This document shows, one piece after another, positions 39,054 through 48,117 of a stretch of 64,000 bases of DNA. A program made the translations under genes and the position numbers. The stretch comes from Pseudarthrobacter sp. NamB4. Lineage in GTDB: Bacteria; Actinomycetota; Actinomycetes; Actinomycetales; Micrococcaceae. The notes beneath the pieces were generated by a model. The model was not told the origin of the DNA and ran no database searches. It saw only the letters and a program-made list of their open reading frames with translations. Position 1 is the stretch's first letter; every line of letters begins with the position of its first letter. The DNA lies in contig NZ_VAHM01000009.1 of NCBI RefSeq assembly GCF_005796185.1, positions 1 through 64,000 on the forward strand. Reading direction: 5' to 3'.

Positions 39054-39984
39054 TGGGTCGGACGCTCCTTAGATTGGTTCGTGGCAGTCCCATAGTAATC
39101 ACTTCACCGAAGACTTCGTCCGGGTCAAGGCGGCGCAGTTCCTCGGCCAGGCAGTCGCGGAGGCTGCGGCGTGGCAGCGAGATGCGCTGGGCAGGCTGAC
39201 CCGGCTGGGTCAGTTCGGCCACGGAAAGTCCCGGGCGGAAGAGCTGGACGTCCCCGCCGGGCCGTGTGAGCCGGACGCGGCGGATGCCCGTTCCGGCGGG
39301 GTCGGCCACGATGGTCACGGGTGCTTCCAGCGCGAGGGTGAGCCAAGCCGCCAGGAGGATGGTGCTCGGCGAATCCGAGGCACCCTCGACGGCGACCGCG
39401 GTGACCGGTGAGGGGTCAACCTCGTCCAAAGCTGCCGCGAGCTGGATCCGCCAGTTGGTAAGGCGTGTCCACGCCAGGTCCGTGTCGCCGGCCCGGTAGG
39501 TTTTGTGGATATTCTCCAGCGCCGCCTGCGGATCCGGTTCGTTCGCCGAATCGGTGATGCGGCGGTGCGCGATGCGGCCGATGGAGGTTTCGCATGCATT
39601 TTGTGGGGCGCCGTGCGGCCACCAGGCCACGATCGGGGCGTCCGGGAGCAGCAGGGCAGCGACCAAGGACTCGCTTTCGTGCGAGAGCTGGCCGTAACCG
39701 CGCAGCACGATCACCTCGGACGCACCCGCGTCACCGCCCACCCGGATCTGGGCGTCCAGCCGGTCCTCGGCGTCCGCTCCGGCGTCGGCGAGGACAATGA
39801 TCCGGCAGGGGTGTTCGCGGCTGGCATCGTTGGCCGCTTCGATCGCTTCTTCCTCAAGCCCCGACTTGGTGACCACCACGAGGGTAAGGACCCGGCCCAG
39901 GGCGATCACGCCGCCCTGCTCGCGCAGGGCCATCAGCTTCTTTGAAACGCTCGAGGTGGTGGTGTCCGGCAGGTCTACAATCAT
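39043..39984 (-). CDS. opcA: Glucose-6-phosphate dehydrogenase assembly protein OpcA
   Basis: A 313-residue protein of the actinobacterial/cyanobacterial OpcA family, which activates or assembles glucose-6-phosphate dehydrogenase. Conserved stretches are GRVLTLVVVT, EHPCRIIVL, LLPDAPIVAWWPHGAP and LTNWRIQLAAALDE. Its ATG overlaps the zwf stop codon as ATGA, and its end overlaps pgl, so zwf, opcA and pgl are tightly coupled. Confidence 0.95.
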   Translation of the reverse strand: MIVDLPDTTTSSVSKKLMALREQGGVIALGRVLTLVVVTKSGLEEEAIEAANDASREHPCRIIVLADAGADAEDRLDAQIRVGGDAGASEVIVLRGYGQLSHESESLVAALLLPDAPIVAWWPHGAPQNACETSIGRIAHRRITDSANEPDPQAALENIHKTYRAGDTDLAWTRLTNWRIQLAAALDEVDPSPVTAVAVEGASDSPSTILLAAWLTLALEAPVTIVADPAGTGIRRVRLTRPGGDVQLFRPGLSVAELTQPGQPAQRISLPRRSLRDCLAEELRRLDPDEVFGEVITMGLPRTNLRSVRPSER

Positions 39985-41549
39985 GGCCTTCTCCAGGTTC
40001 GTCCGTCGCGGGCCAGCAGCTCATCGGCAGAGGCAGGTCCCCAGCTGCCCGGGGCGTAGGGCTCGGGCTGTTCGTTCAGGGTGGCCCAGTACTCCTCGAA
40101 CGGGTCAAGGATCTTCCAGGACAGCTCCACTTCCTCATGCCGCGGAAACAGCGGCGGCTCGCCCAGGAGCACATCCAGGATCAGCCGCTCATAGGCCTCC
40201 GGGCTGGATTCGGTGAAGGAATGGCCGTAGCCGAAGTCCATGGTCACGTCCCGGACTTCCATCTGCGTGCCCGGAACCTTCGAACCGAACCGGATGGTCA
40301 CGCCCTCATCGGGCTGGACCCGGATCACTACCGCGTTCTGCCCGAAGTCATCCTCGGCGTGGTCGCGGAACAGCAGGTTCGGTGCACGCTTGAACACCAC
40401 CGCAATCTCGGTGACGCGGCGGCCCAGCCGCTTGCCGGCGCGCAGGTAGAACGGCACCCCGGACCAGCGGCGGGTGTGGATGTCCACCCGGATCGCGGCG
40501 AAGGTCTCGGTGGTGGAATCAGCCGGGATGCCTTCTTCCTCCAGGTAGCCCTGGACCTGTTCCCCGCCCTGCCAGCCGCCGGTGAACTGGCCCCGCGCCG
40601 AGTGCGTGGACAGGTCCTCCGGGAGCTTGACGGCGGCGAGGACCTTTTCCTTCTCCGCGCGCAAGTGGTCAGCGTTGAAGGAGATGGGCTCCTCCATCGC
40701 CGTCAGCGCCAGCAACTGAAGCAGGTGGTTCTGGATCACGTCGCGGGCCGCGCCCACGCCGTCGTAATATCCCGCCCGGCCGCCGGTGCCGATGTCCTCG
40801 GCCATGGTGATCTGGACGTGGTCAACGTAGTTCGCGTTCCACAGCGGCTCAAACAGCTGGTTCGCGAACCGCAGCGCCAGGATGTTCTGGACCGTCTCCT
40901 TGCCCAGGTAATGGTCAATCCGGAACACCGCATCCTGCGGAAACACCGACTCCACGATGTCGTTCAGCTTCCGTGCGGACTCAAGGTCGTGCCCGAACGG
41001 CTTCTCGATCACCACACGGCGCCACTTCTCACCCTCGGCCTGCGCCAGGCCGTGCTTGGACAGCTGCCGGCAGACCTGCTCAAACGCCTTGGGCGGAATG
41101 GACAGGTAGAACGCGTGGTTGCCCCGGGTGCCGCGGACGTCGTCGAGTTCCTTGATGGTCTCGCCGAGCCGCTCAAAGGCGCCGTCGTCGTCGAACTCGC
41201 CCTGGACAAAACGGATGCCCTCGGACAGCTGGTTCCAGACAGCCTCATCAAAGGGCGTCCGCGCGTACGCCTGCACCGACGATTTCACCTGCGCGGCGAA
41301 GTCCGCATCACTCCAGGGCCGGCGTCCGAAGCCCACCAGCGCGAAGCTGGGCGGCAGCAGGCCGCGGTTGGCGAGATCGTACACGGCCGGCATGAGCTTT
41401 TTCCGGGCGAGGTCGCCGGTGACTCCGAAGAGCACCAGCGACGACGGGCCGGCAATCCGGTTCAGGCGGCGGTCACGCGGGTCCCGGAGCGGATTCCGGC
41501 GTTGGCCCGAACGCGTCCCGGCCGACCTGCCGTATTCAGTTTCTGGCAT
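39981..41549 (-). CDS. zwf: Glucose-6-phosphate 1-dehydrogenase
   Basis: A 522-residue enzyme, the first step of the oxidative pentose phosphate pathway. The NADP-binding segment is LVLFGVTGDLARKKLMPAVY, the substrate site is RIDHYLGKETVQN, and VVIEKPFGHDL is conserved. ATG 41549 is chosen, since upstream frame lies in pgi. It sits 13 bases after pgi and overlaps opcA by four bases. Confidence 0.97.
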   Translation of the reverse strand: MPETEYGRSAGTRSGQRRNPLRDPRDRRLNRIAGPSSLVLFGVTGDLARKKLMPAVYDLANRGLLPPSFALVGFGRRPWSDADFAAQVKSSVQAYARTPFDEAVWNQLSEGIRFVQGEFDDDGAFERLGETIKELDDVRGTRGNHAFYLSIPPKAFEQVCRQLSKHGLAQAEGEKWRRVVIEKPFGHDLESARKLNDIVESVFPQDAVFRIDHYLGKETVQNILALRFANQLFEPLWNANYVDHVQITMAEDIGTGGRAGYYDGVGAARDVIQNHLLQLLALTAMEEPISFNADHLRAEKEKVLAAVKLPEDLSTHSARGQFTGGWQGGEQVQGYLEEEGIPADSTTETFAAIRVDIHTRRWSGVPFYLRAGKRLGRRVTEIAVVFKRAPNLLFRDHAEDDFGQNAVVIRVQPDEGVTIRFGSKVPGTQMEVRDVTMDFGYGHSFTESSPEAYERLILDVLLGEPPLFPRHEEVELSWKILDPFEEYWATLNEQPEPYAPGSWGPASADELLARDGRTWRRP

Positions 41550-41562
41550 GGTGCTTTGTGCC

Positions 41563-43197
41563 TTAGCTTTCGATAACGGTGGCTGACCTGGCGGACAGGG
41601 CAGCGATGATTTCCTGCAACTGTGCCACACCGGCGGCCCGGTCGGTCAGGTGCAGGCGCAGCACGGGCCGGCCGTGCTCGCTCAGGACCTGCGCGTCGCC
41701 GGCAGCCTGTGCGGCGATCAGTTGCCCAAAGGTGAAGGGACGGTCCGGGATGGCAAGGTCTTCCGCGGCATCGGCAGTGACCTGCAGGAACACTCCAATC
41801 GCGGGCCCGCCCTTGTGGAACTGGCCGGTGGAGTGCAGGAAGCGGGGGCCCCAGCCGAACGTCACCGGACGGCCGGTGACAGTTGCCAGCTCGTCACGGA
41901 CGCCTTCGAGCTGCACGAAGGCGAGCCGGTCGAAGTAGGCCTGGACGCTGAGGTAGCTGTCCGGCTGGAGGGTCCCCAGCAGGGCACGGACGGCCTCTTC
42001 GGCGGTGGCGGCTTCACCCAGCCAGTCGCCGCCGCGGACCTCGATGGCTCCGTCAACGAACGCCGCCGGGGTGGGCTCGGGCCGGGCGTCCAGCAGGCCG
42101 CGGGCGGCTACTTTTGCGGCCTCGACGTCGGGCTGGTCGAAGGGATTGATGCCCAGCAGGCGTCCGGCCACGGCAGTGGCAAATTCCCACACCATCATCT
42201 GGGTGGGCAGACCGCCGGCGATGGCTACTTCGTTGTCACCGAGCTCGACGTCGGCGTCCGCGGCAACCAGCCGCACCACCAGGACGTCCGGGGCTCCGGA
42301 CGTGACTTCCGGGGCGGCCGGTCCAGCCACCACCGGCAGGACACCGGTGCCGAGCTTGCCCGTGGACTCGGCGATGAGCTGCTCGGCCCAGTCGGCAAAG
42401 CCGACGATCCCCGAGCCGTCCTCCGCAATGACGATCTTGTTGCGCAGGGGATTGGTGCCGCCCAGTGCGGTTCCCAGTGCAAGCCCGATGTTCTCGGGTG
42501 CGTCATCGTTGAGGATTTCCGCTGCTTCCTCGGCCTCGTCGAGGAAAGCCTGGATGTCCACGCCTGCCAGGCCGGAAGGCACCAGGCCGAAGGCGGTCAG
42601 GGCAGAGAAGCGGCCGCCGACGTTGGGGTCGGCGTTGAAGATGGCGCGGTATCCGGCATCGCGGGAGGCTTTGTCCAGCGGGGAGTCCGGATCGGTGACA
42701 ATGATGATCCGGCTTGCGGCGTCGATGCCAGCGTCAGCGAATGCCTTTTCGAAAACCCTCCGCTGGGAGTCCGTTTCCACGGTGGAGCCGGACTTGGATG
42801 AGACAACAATGGCGGTCTCGGCCAGCCGGTCCGTCAGGGCAGCACGGACCTGGTCAGGGTCCGTGCTGTCCAGCACAATCAGCTTGACGCCGGCGGTACC
42901 TGCAATAACCTCCGGGGCCAGCGAGGATCCACCCATGCCGCACAGGACGATACGGGTAACGCCCTCAGCCCTCAGGGCGTCGCGGAGTTCCAGGATGTCC
43001 TTGACCAGGGGCTGGGAGACGGCGGCAGCTTCCACCCAGCCCAGGCGGATGGCGGACTCGGCCTCGGCATCGGGACCCCACAGGGTGTGGTCCTTGGCGA
43101 AGATCCGGGTGGCAATGCGGTCCTCCACCAGGGCGGGGAGGTGCTGTTCCAGGGCCTGCTGTGCGGCTCCTGTGGCGTCGTAGCTGAGTGTGCTCAT
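41563..43197 (-). CDS. pgi: Glucose-6-phosphate isomerase
   Basis: A 544-residue isomerase linking glycolysis and the pentose phosphate pathway. Sugar-isomerase motifs are LCGMGGSSLAPEVIAGTAG, VSSKSGSTVETDSQ and ALTAFGLVPSGLAG. The sequence belongs to the divergent actinobacterial group often encoded with tal and zwf. It lies between tal (6-base gap) and zwf. Confidence 0.95.
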   Translation of the reverse strand: MSTLSYDATGAAQQALEQHLPALVEDRIATRIFAKDHTLWGPDAEAESAIRLGWVEAAAVSQPLVKDILELRDALRAEGVTRIVLCGMGGSSLAPEVIAGTAGVKLIVLDSTDPDQVRAALTDRLAETAIVVSSKSGSTVETDSQRRVFEKAFADAGIDAASRIIIVTDPDSPLDKASRDAGYRAIFNADPNVGGRFSALTAFGLVPSGLAGVDIQAFLDEAEEAAEILNDDAPENIGLALGTALGGTNPLRNKIVIAEDGSGIVGFADWAEQLIAESTGKLGTGVLPVVAGPAAPEVTSGAPDVLVVRLVAADADVELGDNEVAIAGGLPTQMMVWEFATAVAGRLLGINPFDQPDVEAAKVAARGLLDARPEPTPAAFVDGAIEVRGGDWLGEAATAEEAVRALLGTLQPDSYLSVQAYFDRLAFVQLEGVRDELATVTGRPVTFGWGPRFLHSTGQFHKGGPAIGVFLQVTADAAEDLAIPDRPFTFGQLIAAQAAGDAQVLSEHGRPVLRLHLTDRAAGVAQLQEIIAALSARSATVIES

Positions 43198-43203
43198 GGT
43201 TGG

Positions 43204-44319
43204 TTAGGAAGCCTTCCGTGCGGCGGCAAGGGCGCCCTCGACGTCGCCGAGGAGTTCCTTCCAGCTGGCTACGAACTTGTCCAGGCCTTCGGATTCCAGG
43301 AGTGCGACGACGTCGTTGTAGGAGATGCCGAGCTTTTCCAGGGCGTCCAGGGTTGCGTTGGCTTCGGTGTAGGTGCCGGTGACGGTGTCACCGGTGACCA
43401 CGCCGTGGTCGAAGGTGGCGTCCAGGGTCTTCTCGGGCATGGTGTTGACCACGCCGCGGGCGACGAGTTCGGTGACGTAGAGGGTGTCCGGGTAGGCCGG
43501 GTCCTTCACGCCGGTGGAGGCCCACAGGGGGCGCTGGGGGAGTGCGCCGGCTTCGGCGAGCAGCGCCCAGCGTTCGGTGGCGAAGAGCTCTTCGTAGACC
43601 TGGTAGGCCAGGCGGGCGTTGGCCAGGCCGGCCTTGCCCTTGAGGGCCGTTGCCTCGTCGGTGCCGATCGCGTTGAGGCGCTTGTCGATTTCGGTGTCCA
43701 CGCGGGAGACGAAGAAGGATGCCACGGAGTGGATCTTCGACAGGTCGTGGCCGTTTTCCTTGGCCTGCTCCAGGCCGGACTGGAAAGCGTTGATGACCGC
43801 GCGGTAGCGCTCCAGGGAGAAGATCAGGGTCACGTTGACGCTGATGCCCTCGGCCAGGGTGGCGGTGATGGCCTCAAGGCCCTCAAGGGTCGCGGGGATC
43901 TTGATCAGGACGTTGTCCTTGTTGACCCGCTTGTACAGGTGCTTGGCCTCGGCGATGGTGCCGGCGGTGTCCCAGGCAAGGCGCGGATCCACCTCGATGG
44001 ACACACGCCCGTCAACACCGTTGGTGGCTGCTGCTACGGGGGCGAAAAGGTCGCACGCGTCAGCGACGTCGGTGGTGGTGATTTCGAAGATGGTGTCCTC
44101 TACGGACGCGCCGGCCGCTGCCTGCTTGGCGATGGTGGCGTCGTAGTCCGTGCCGGCGGTGATCGCGGCGTGGAAGATGGACGGGTTGGTGGTCACACCG
44201 ACCACGTTCTTCTCTTCGATGAGCTTGGCCAGGGTGCCGGTGTCGAGGCGTCCGCGGGAAAGGTCATCGAGCCAGATGGAGACTCCGGCGTCGGAGAGCT
44301 GCTGGGTGGGAGTAGTCAT
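43204..44319 (-). CDS. tal: Transaldolase
   Basis: A 371-residue transaldolase of the longer actinobacterial type. GVTTNPSIF, the Schiff-base lysine segment [24 protein letters not shown] and [13 protein letters not shown] are diagnostic. ATG 44319 has a strong AGGAGA upstream; the open frame further 5' is inside tkt and is not used. It follows tkt by 26 bases. Confidence 0.97.
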   Translation of the reverse strand: MTTPTQQLSDAGVSIWLDDLSRGRLDTGTLAKLIEEKNVVGVTTNPSIFHAAITAGTDYDATIAKQAAAGASVEDTIFEITTTDVADACDLFAPVAAATNGVDGRVSIEVDPRLAWDTAGTIAEAKHLYKRVNKDNVLIKIPATLEGLEAITATLAEGISVNVTLIFSLERYRAVINAFQSGLEQAKENGHDLSKIHSVASFFVSRVDTEIDKRLNAIGTDEATALKGKAGLANARLAYQVYEELFATERWALLAEAGALPQRPLWASTGVKDPAYPDTLYVTELVARGVVNTMPEKTLDATFDHGVVTGDTVTGTYTEANATLDALEKLGISYNDVVALLESEGLDKFVASWKELLGDVEGALAAARKAS

Positions 44320-44345
44320 TGTCTTTTTCTCCTGGAAATCGGTGG

Positions 44346-46472
44346 TTAGGCCTGCAGGGCTGCGAGGGAGTCCTTGGCGGCGGCGGCCACTGCTTCCGCC
44401 GTGATGCCGAACTCCTGGAAGAGGCGCTTGTAGTCGGCCGAAGCGCCGTAGTGCTCGAGGCTGACGGAGCGGCCGGCGTCGCCGACGAATTCCTTCCAGC
44501 CCAGGGCCAGCCCGGCTTCGACGGACACGCGGGCCTTGACGGCGGCGGGCAGGACGGATTCGCGGTAGCCGGCGTCCTGCTTGTTGAACCATTCCACGCA
44601 CGGCATGGAGACGACGCGGGCGGCGATGCCTTCGGCCTGGAGGGTTTCGCGGGCCTTCACGGCGAGCTGGACCTCGGAGCCGGTGGCGATCAGGATGACG
44701 TCGGCCGGGACGGTGGCGCCGTCCTTGGAGGCCTCGGCCAAGACGTAGCCGCCCCTGGCCACACCGGCGGTGGAGGCGAACGTGTCACCGCTGGCTTCAC
44801 CGTCGCCGCGCTCCCAGGTGGGGATGTTCTGGCGGGTCAGGACGATGCCGGCCGGGTTGGCGTGGTTTTCCAGCATGGTCTTCCAGGCCGCGGCGACTTC
44901 GTTGGCGTCACCCGGGCGGACGACGTCCAGCCCGACGATGGCGCGCAGCGAGGCGAGCTGTTCCACCGGCTGGTGGGTGGGGCCGTCCTCGCCCAGGCCG
45001 ATGGAGTCATGCGTCCACACATACAGGGACGGGACACCCATCAGCGCGCCAAGGCGGATGGCGGGGCGCTGGTAGTCGCTGAAGATCAGGAACGTGCCGG
45101 AGAACGCCCGGGTGCGGCCGTGCAGGCTGATGCCGTTCACGATCGACGCCGCGGCGTGCTCGCGGATGCCGAAGTGCAGGACGCGGCCATACGGGTTGCC
45201 GGACCAGGCCTCGGTCTGCTTGGAGGCCGGAACGAACGACGGCGAGCCCTCAATGGTGGTGTTGTTCGACTCCGCCAGGTCAGCCGAACCGCCCCACAGT
45301 TCGGGAAGGACCGGGCCGAGGGCGTTCAGGACCTTGCCGGAGGCGGCGCGGGTGGAGACGTCCTTGCCGGCGGGGAACACCGGAAGGGCACCCTCGACGC
45401 CCTCGGGCAGTTCCTTGGCCTCGATGCGCTGCAGCAGGGCCGCGCCCTCGGGGTTGGCGGCCTGCCAGGCGTTGAAGGACTCTTCCCATTCCTTGCGTGC
45501 AGCCGCGCCTCGGTCCACCACGGAGCGGGCGTGGGCCAGGACTTCCTGGTCCACCTCGAAGGACTTGGCCGGGTCAAAGCCCAAAACTTCCTTCAGAGCC
45601 GCGACTTCCTCGGCGCCGAGCGCGGAACCGTGGATCTTGCCCGTGTTCTGCTTCTTCGGGGCCGGGTAGCCGATGATGGTGCGCAGCGACACGATCGAGG
45701 GCTTGGACGTCTCGGCCTTGGCCGCGAGCAGGGCCGAGTACAGCTCGTGGACGTCTTCCTTATATTCGCCGGTCTTGGTCCAGTCCACCCGCTGGACGTG
45801 CCATCCGTACGCCTCGTAGCGCTTCAGGACATCCTCGGTGAAGGCAATGTCGGTGTCGTCCTCGATGGAGATGTGGTTCTCATCGTAGACAACAACCAGG
45901 TTGCCCAGCTCCTGGTGGCCGGCCAGGGAGGAAGCCTCGGCCGTGACGCCCTCCTGCAGGTCACCGTCGGAGGCGATAACCCAGATGGTGTGGTCGAACG
46001 GGCTCTCGCCGGCGGCAGCATCGGCGTCGAACAGGCCGCGCATGCGGCGCTGCGAATACGCGAAACCAACGGATGAGGCCAGGCCCTGGCCCAGGGGGCC
46101 CGTGGTGATCTCAACGCCGGCGGTGTGCTTGTACTCCGGGTGGCCCGGAGTCAGCGAACCCCACGTGCGCAGCGCCTCCAGGTCCTTCAGCTCCAGGCCG
46201 TAGCCTGAGAGGAACAGCTGGATGTAAAGGGTCAGCGACGTGTGGCCGGGGGAGAGGACGAACCGGTCACGGCCCAGCCACTCAGGATCGCGCGGGTCAT
46301 GGCGCATCAGCTTCTGGAACAGAAGGTACGCGGCCGGCGCCAGGCTCATCGCCGTACCCGGGTGCCCGTTGCCCACCTTCTCCACCGCATCCGCGGCCAG
46401 AACGCGGACAGTGTCCACCGCGCGCTGATCCAGGCTGGTCCAGGACAGTTCTTGCTCTTCCAAATGTGGCAC
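44346..46472 (-). CDS. tkt: Transketolase
   Basis: A 708-residue thiamine-diphosphate enzyme. The N-domain has [17 protein letters not shown] and the ThDP motif [10 protein letters not shown]; the middle domain has [15 protein letters not shown] and [17 protein letters not shown]; the C-domain follows. I prefer GTG 46472 ([14 protein letters not shown]) because GAGAGGGG lies about ten bases upstream. ATG 46511 would add 13 residues. It heads a six-gene operon that supplies NADPH and pentose phosphates. Confidence 0.97.
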   Translation of the reverse strand: MPHLEEQELSWTSLDQRAVDTVRVLAADAVEKVGNGHPGTAMSLAPAAYLLFQKLMRHDPRDPEWLGRDRFVLSPGHTSLTLYIQLFLSGYGLELKDLEALRTWGSLTPGHPEYKHTAGVEITTGPLGQGLASSVGFAYSQRRMRGLFDADAAAGESPFDHTIWVIASDGDLQEGVTAEASSLAGHQELGNLVVVYDENHISIEDDTDIAFTEDVLKRYEAYGWHVQRVDWTKTGEYKEDVHELYSALLAAKAETSKPSIVSLRTIIGYPAPKKQNTGKIHGSALGAEEVAALKEVLGFDPAKSFEVDQEVLAHARSVVDRGAAARKEWEESFNAWQAANPEGAALLQRIEAKELPEGVEGALPVFPAGKDVSTRAASGKVLNALGPVLPELWGGSADLAESNNTTIEGSPSFVPASKQTEAWSGNPYGRVLHFGIREHAAASIVNGISLHGRTRAFSGTFLIFSDYQRPAIRLGALMGVPSLYVWTHDSIGLGEDGPTHQPVEQLASLRAIVGLDVVRPGDANEVAAAWKTMLENHANPAGIVLTRQNIPTWERGDGEASGDTFASTAGVARGGYVLAEASKDGATVPADVILIATGSEVQLAVKARETLQAEGIAARVVSMPCVEWFNKQDAGYRESVLPAAVKARVSVEAGLALGWKEFVGDAGRSVSLEHYGASADYKRLFQEFGITAEAVAAAAKDSLAALQA

Positions 46473-46664
46473 GAAAACCGGGCCCCTCTCTGTGCTGATG
46501 GCAGGCGGCACACCGGGTCCGTCTCAAGGCACGTGTGTGGCGCCCGCTGCGGTGTGTACCAGCCGTTCACCATCGAAACGTTGATCTTTGTCACTCAGCC
46601 ACGAGCAAGTCGGGAATGCGTTTTCCACTGCTTTCTTGCTGCGTGCTGATCTGGTGACAGCTTA

Positions 46665-46692
46665 GCTCTATTCCACCTTTCGGGCGGCGCAA
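46665..46692 (-). promoter_or_regulatory. Candidate promoter of the tkt operon
   Basis: On the minus strand TTGCGC and TAGAGC are separated by 16 bases. The transcript would have a leader of about 190 bases before tkt. Confidence 0.35.
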
Positions 46693-46822
46693 ATCTCACG
46701 TTGTGGACGCAATTTCCGCTTTTGTGAACGGGCCTGAAGGGAGGTTGAGTTAATCTGCTCGAATCGGCGCGCGAGCGATCATCAGCACCAAAACGGCGGA
46801 AGGTGGGAGGGGTCCGGCGCGG

Positions 46823-46828
46823 TATGAT
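46823..46828 (+). promoter_or_regulatory. Candidate -10 element of ctaB
   Basis: TATGAT would start transcription near 46835, giving a leader of about 140 bases before ctaB. Confidence 0.4.
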
Positions 46829-46971
46829 ATTCGGAGGCCAGCGCCGGGTGCAGAGTCCTCATAGCCACCCGGAACTCCCGGCTGTTGCGTGGATCACTGC
46901 TTCACCGGCGCGGTCGGGACGCAGCCGTATTGACACAGCTGGACAGCCAGACACAACTGCCGACAGAACGG

Positions 46972-47931
46972 GTGACCGCCACCGTGAGCACAACAGATAT
47001 GCCGCTGAAAGCATCCCGGGCACCACGGCCCGGGTTTGCCCGTAAGGCAAAGGCGTATCTCGCCCTCACCAAGCCGCGCGTCATCGAACTGCTTCTGGTC
47101 AGCACCCTTCCCACCATGATCTACGCGGAGCGCGGCTTCCCCTCGATCGGGCTCATCCTGGCCACGCTGGTTGGCGGCGCGTTCGCGGCCGGCAGCGCCG
47201 GAGCCTTCAACTGCTACATCGACCGCGATATCGACAAGCTGATGCACCGGACCGAAAACCGTCCGCTCGTCACCGGCGAGGTCACGCCGCGCGAAGCGCT
47301 GGTCTTCTCCTGGCTTCTGGGCGCGGCCGCCATTGCCATCCTTTGGTTCGGGGCCAACCCCCTGTCCGCCTGGCTGGGACTCGGAGCGATCTTCTTCTAC
47401 GTGGTGATCTACACGATCATCCTCAAGCGGCGCACTGCGCAGAACATTGTGTGGGGCGGCGCGGCAGGCTGCTTCCCGGTCCTGATCGCCTGGGCCGCCG
47501 TGACCAACTCGGTGGAATGGCCGGCAATCATCCTGTTCATGGTGATCTTCCTCTGGACACCGCCGCATTACTGGCCGCTGTCCATGCGGTACGGCGAGGA
47601 TTACCGCAACGCCAAGGTTCCGATGCTCGGCGCCATCGCCGGGGCCAAGGTTGTTTCCGTGCAGGTGGTCCTCTACGCGTGGGCCATGGTGGCATGCTCC
47701 CTGCTTATGGTTCCCGCAGGCGGAGCGGGGTGGGTCTACACCGTCACGGCAGTTCTCGCCGGTGCCTGGTTCCTCTATGAGTCCCACGCGCTGTACAACC
47801 GCGCGCAGCGTGAGGATATCCCGGACAAGCGGGCCATGAAGGTCTTCCACGGTTCCATTAGCTACCTCACGCTGCTGTTCATCGCCTTGGCCATTGATCC
47901 TTTTGTCGGATCAGCCTTGATAGCCGGCTAG
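46972..47931 (+). CDS. ctaB: Protoheme IX farnesyltransferase (heme O synthase)
   Basis: A 319-residue UbiA-superfamily membrane protein with about nine helices that farnesylates heme B to heme O for cytochrome c oxidase. Prenyl-diphosphate sites are [23 protein letters not shown] and YEDYRNAK-like [29 protein letters not shown] opens the fold. GTG 46972 or GTG 46984 are equally plausible starts; longer frames upstream lack conservation. It is divergent from tkt, as in mycobacteria. The partner heme A synthase gene is 2.6 kb downstream on the other strand. Confidence 0.95.
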   Translation: MTATVSTTDMPLKASRAPRPGFARKAKAYLALTKPRVIELLLVSTLPTMIYAERGFPSIGLILATLVGGAFAAGSAGAFNCYIDRDIDKLMHRTENRPLVTGEVTPREALVFSWLLGAAAIAILWFGANPLSAWLGLGAIFFYVVIYTIILKRRTAQNIVWGGAAGCFPVLIAWAAVTNSVEWPAIILFMVIFLWTPPHYWPLSMRYGEDYRNAKVPMLGAIAGAKVVSVQVVLYAWAMVACSLLMVPAGGAGWVYTVTAVLAGAWFLYESHALYNRAQREDIPDKRAMKVFHGSISYLTLLFIALAIDPFVGSALIAG

Positions 47932-47948
47932 CCTTCCGCTTTCTGCCC

Positions 47949-47984
47949 AAGCCCCTCCCGGGTCTGTTCGGGAGGGGCTTTTTG
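47949..47984 (+). terminator. Rho-independent terminator of ctaB
   Basis: A 12-bp perfect stem (47949-47960 with 47969-47980), an eight-base loop and a T run follow ctaB closely. Confidence 0.92.
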
Positions 47985-48018
47985 CTGTGCGCGGGCAGCA
48001 TCACCTGCCCGGACTGCG

Positions 48019-48070
48019 GACATGACAGAGTATGTCATGTCAGTCACTTAACACGTCACTGGTCGTGACT
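48019..48070 (+). promoter_or_regulatory. Cluster of inverted repeats before the SulP-carbonic anhydrase gene
   Basis: GACATGACA (48019-48027), five bases, TGTCATGTC (48033-48041) is a perfect 9-bp inverted repeat. Directly after it come GTCAC (48043-48047), then GTCAC-N5-GTGAC (48055-48069). The spacing suggests binding sites for one or two dimeric regulators. The regulator is not identifiable and no regulator gene is adjacent. An AAAAGGA Shine-Dalgarno sequence precedes the gene, so the mRNA is leadered. Confidence 0.55.
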
Positions 48071-48117
48071 AGCCAGTTACTCTGGGACCGGTCCTGCCCG
48101 CAAGCAAAAGGAAACCC

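Larger units (their letters stand above)
46473..46971. other. Divergent tkt-ctaB intergenic region (about 500 bases)
   Basis: This is the longest gene-free stretch in the window. It holds candidate promoters for both flanking genes and a comparatively AT-rich core (about 46560-46770). I saw no convincing gene, hairpin terminator or RNA gene in it. Confidence 0.6.

Noticed and set aside
42005..43183. Plus-strand open frame (392 codons) opposite pgi
   Set aside because: It is Ser/Arg/Pro-rich, has no domain and lies antisense to a clear isomerase gene.
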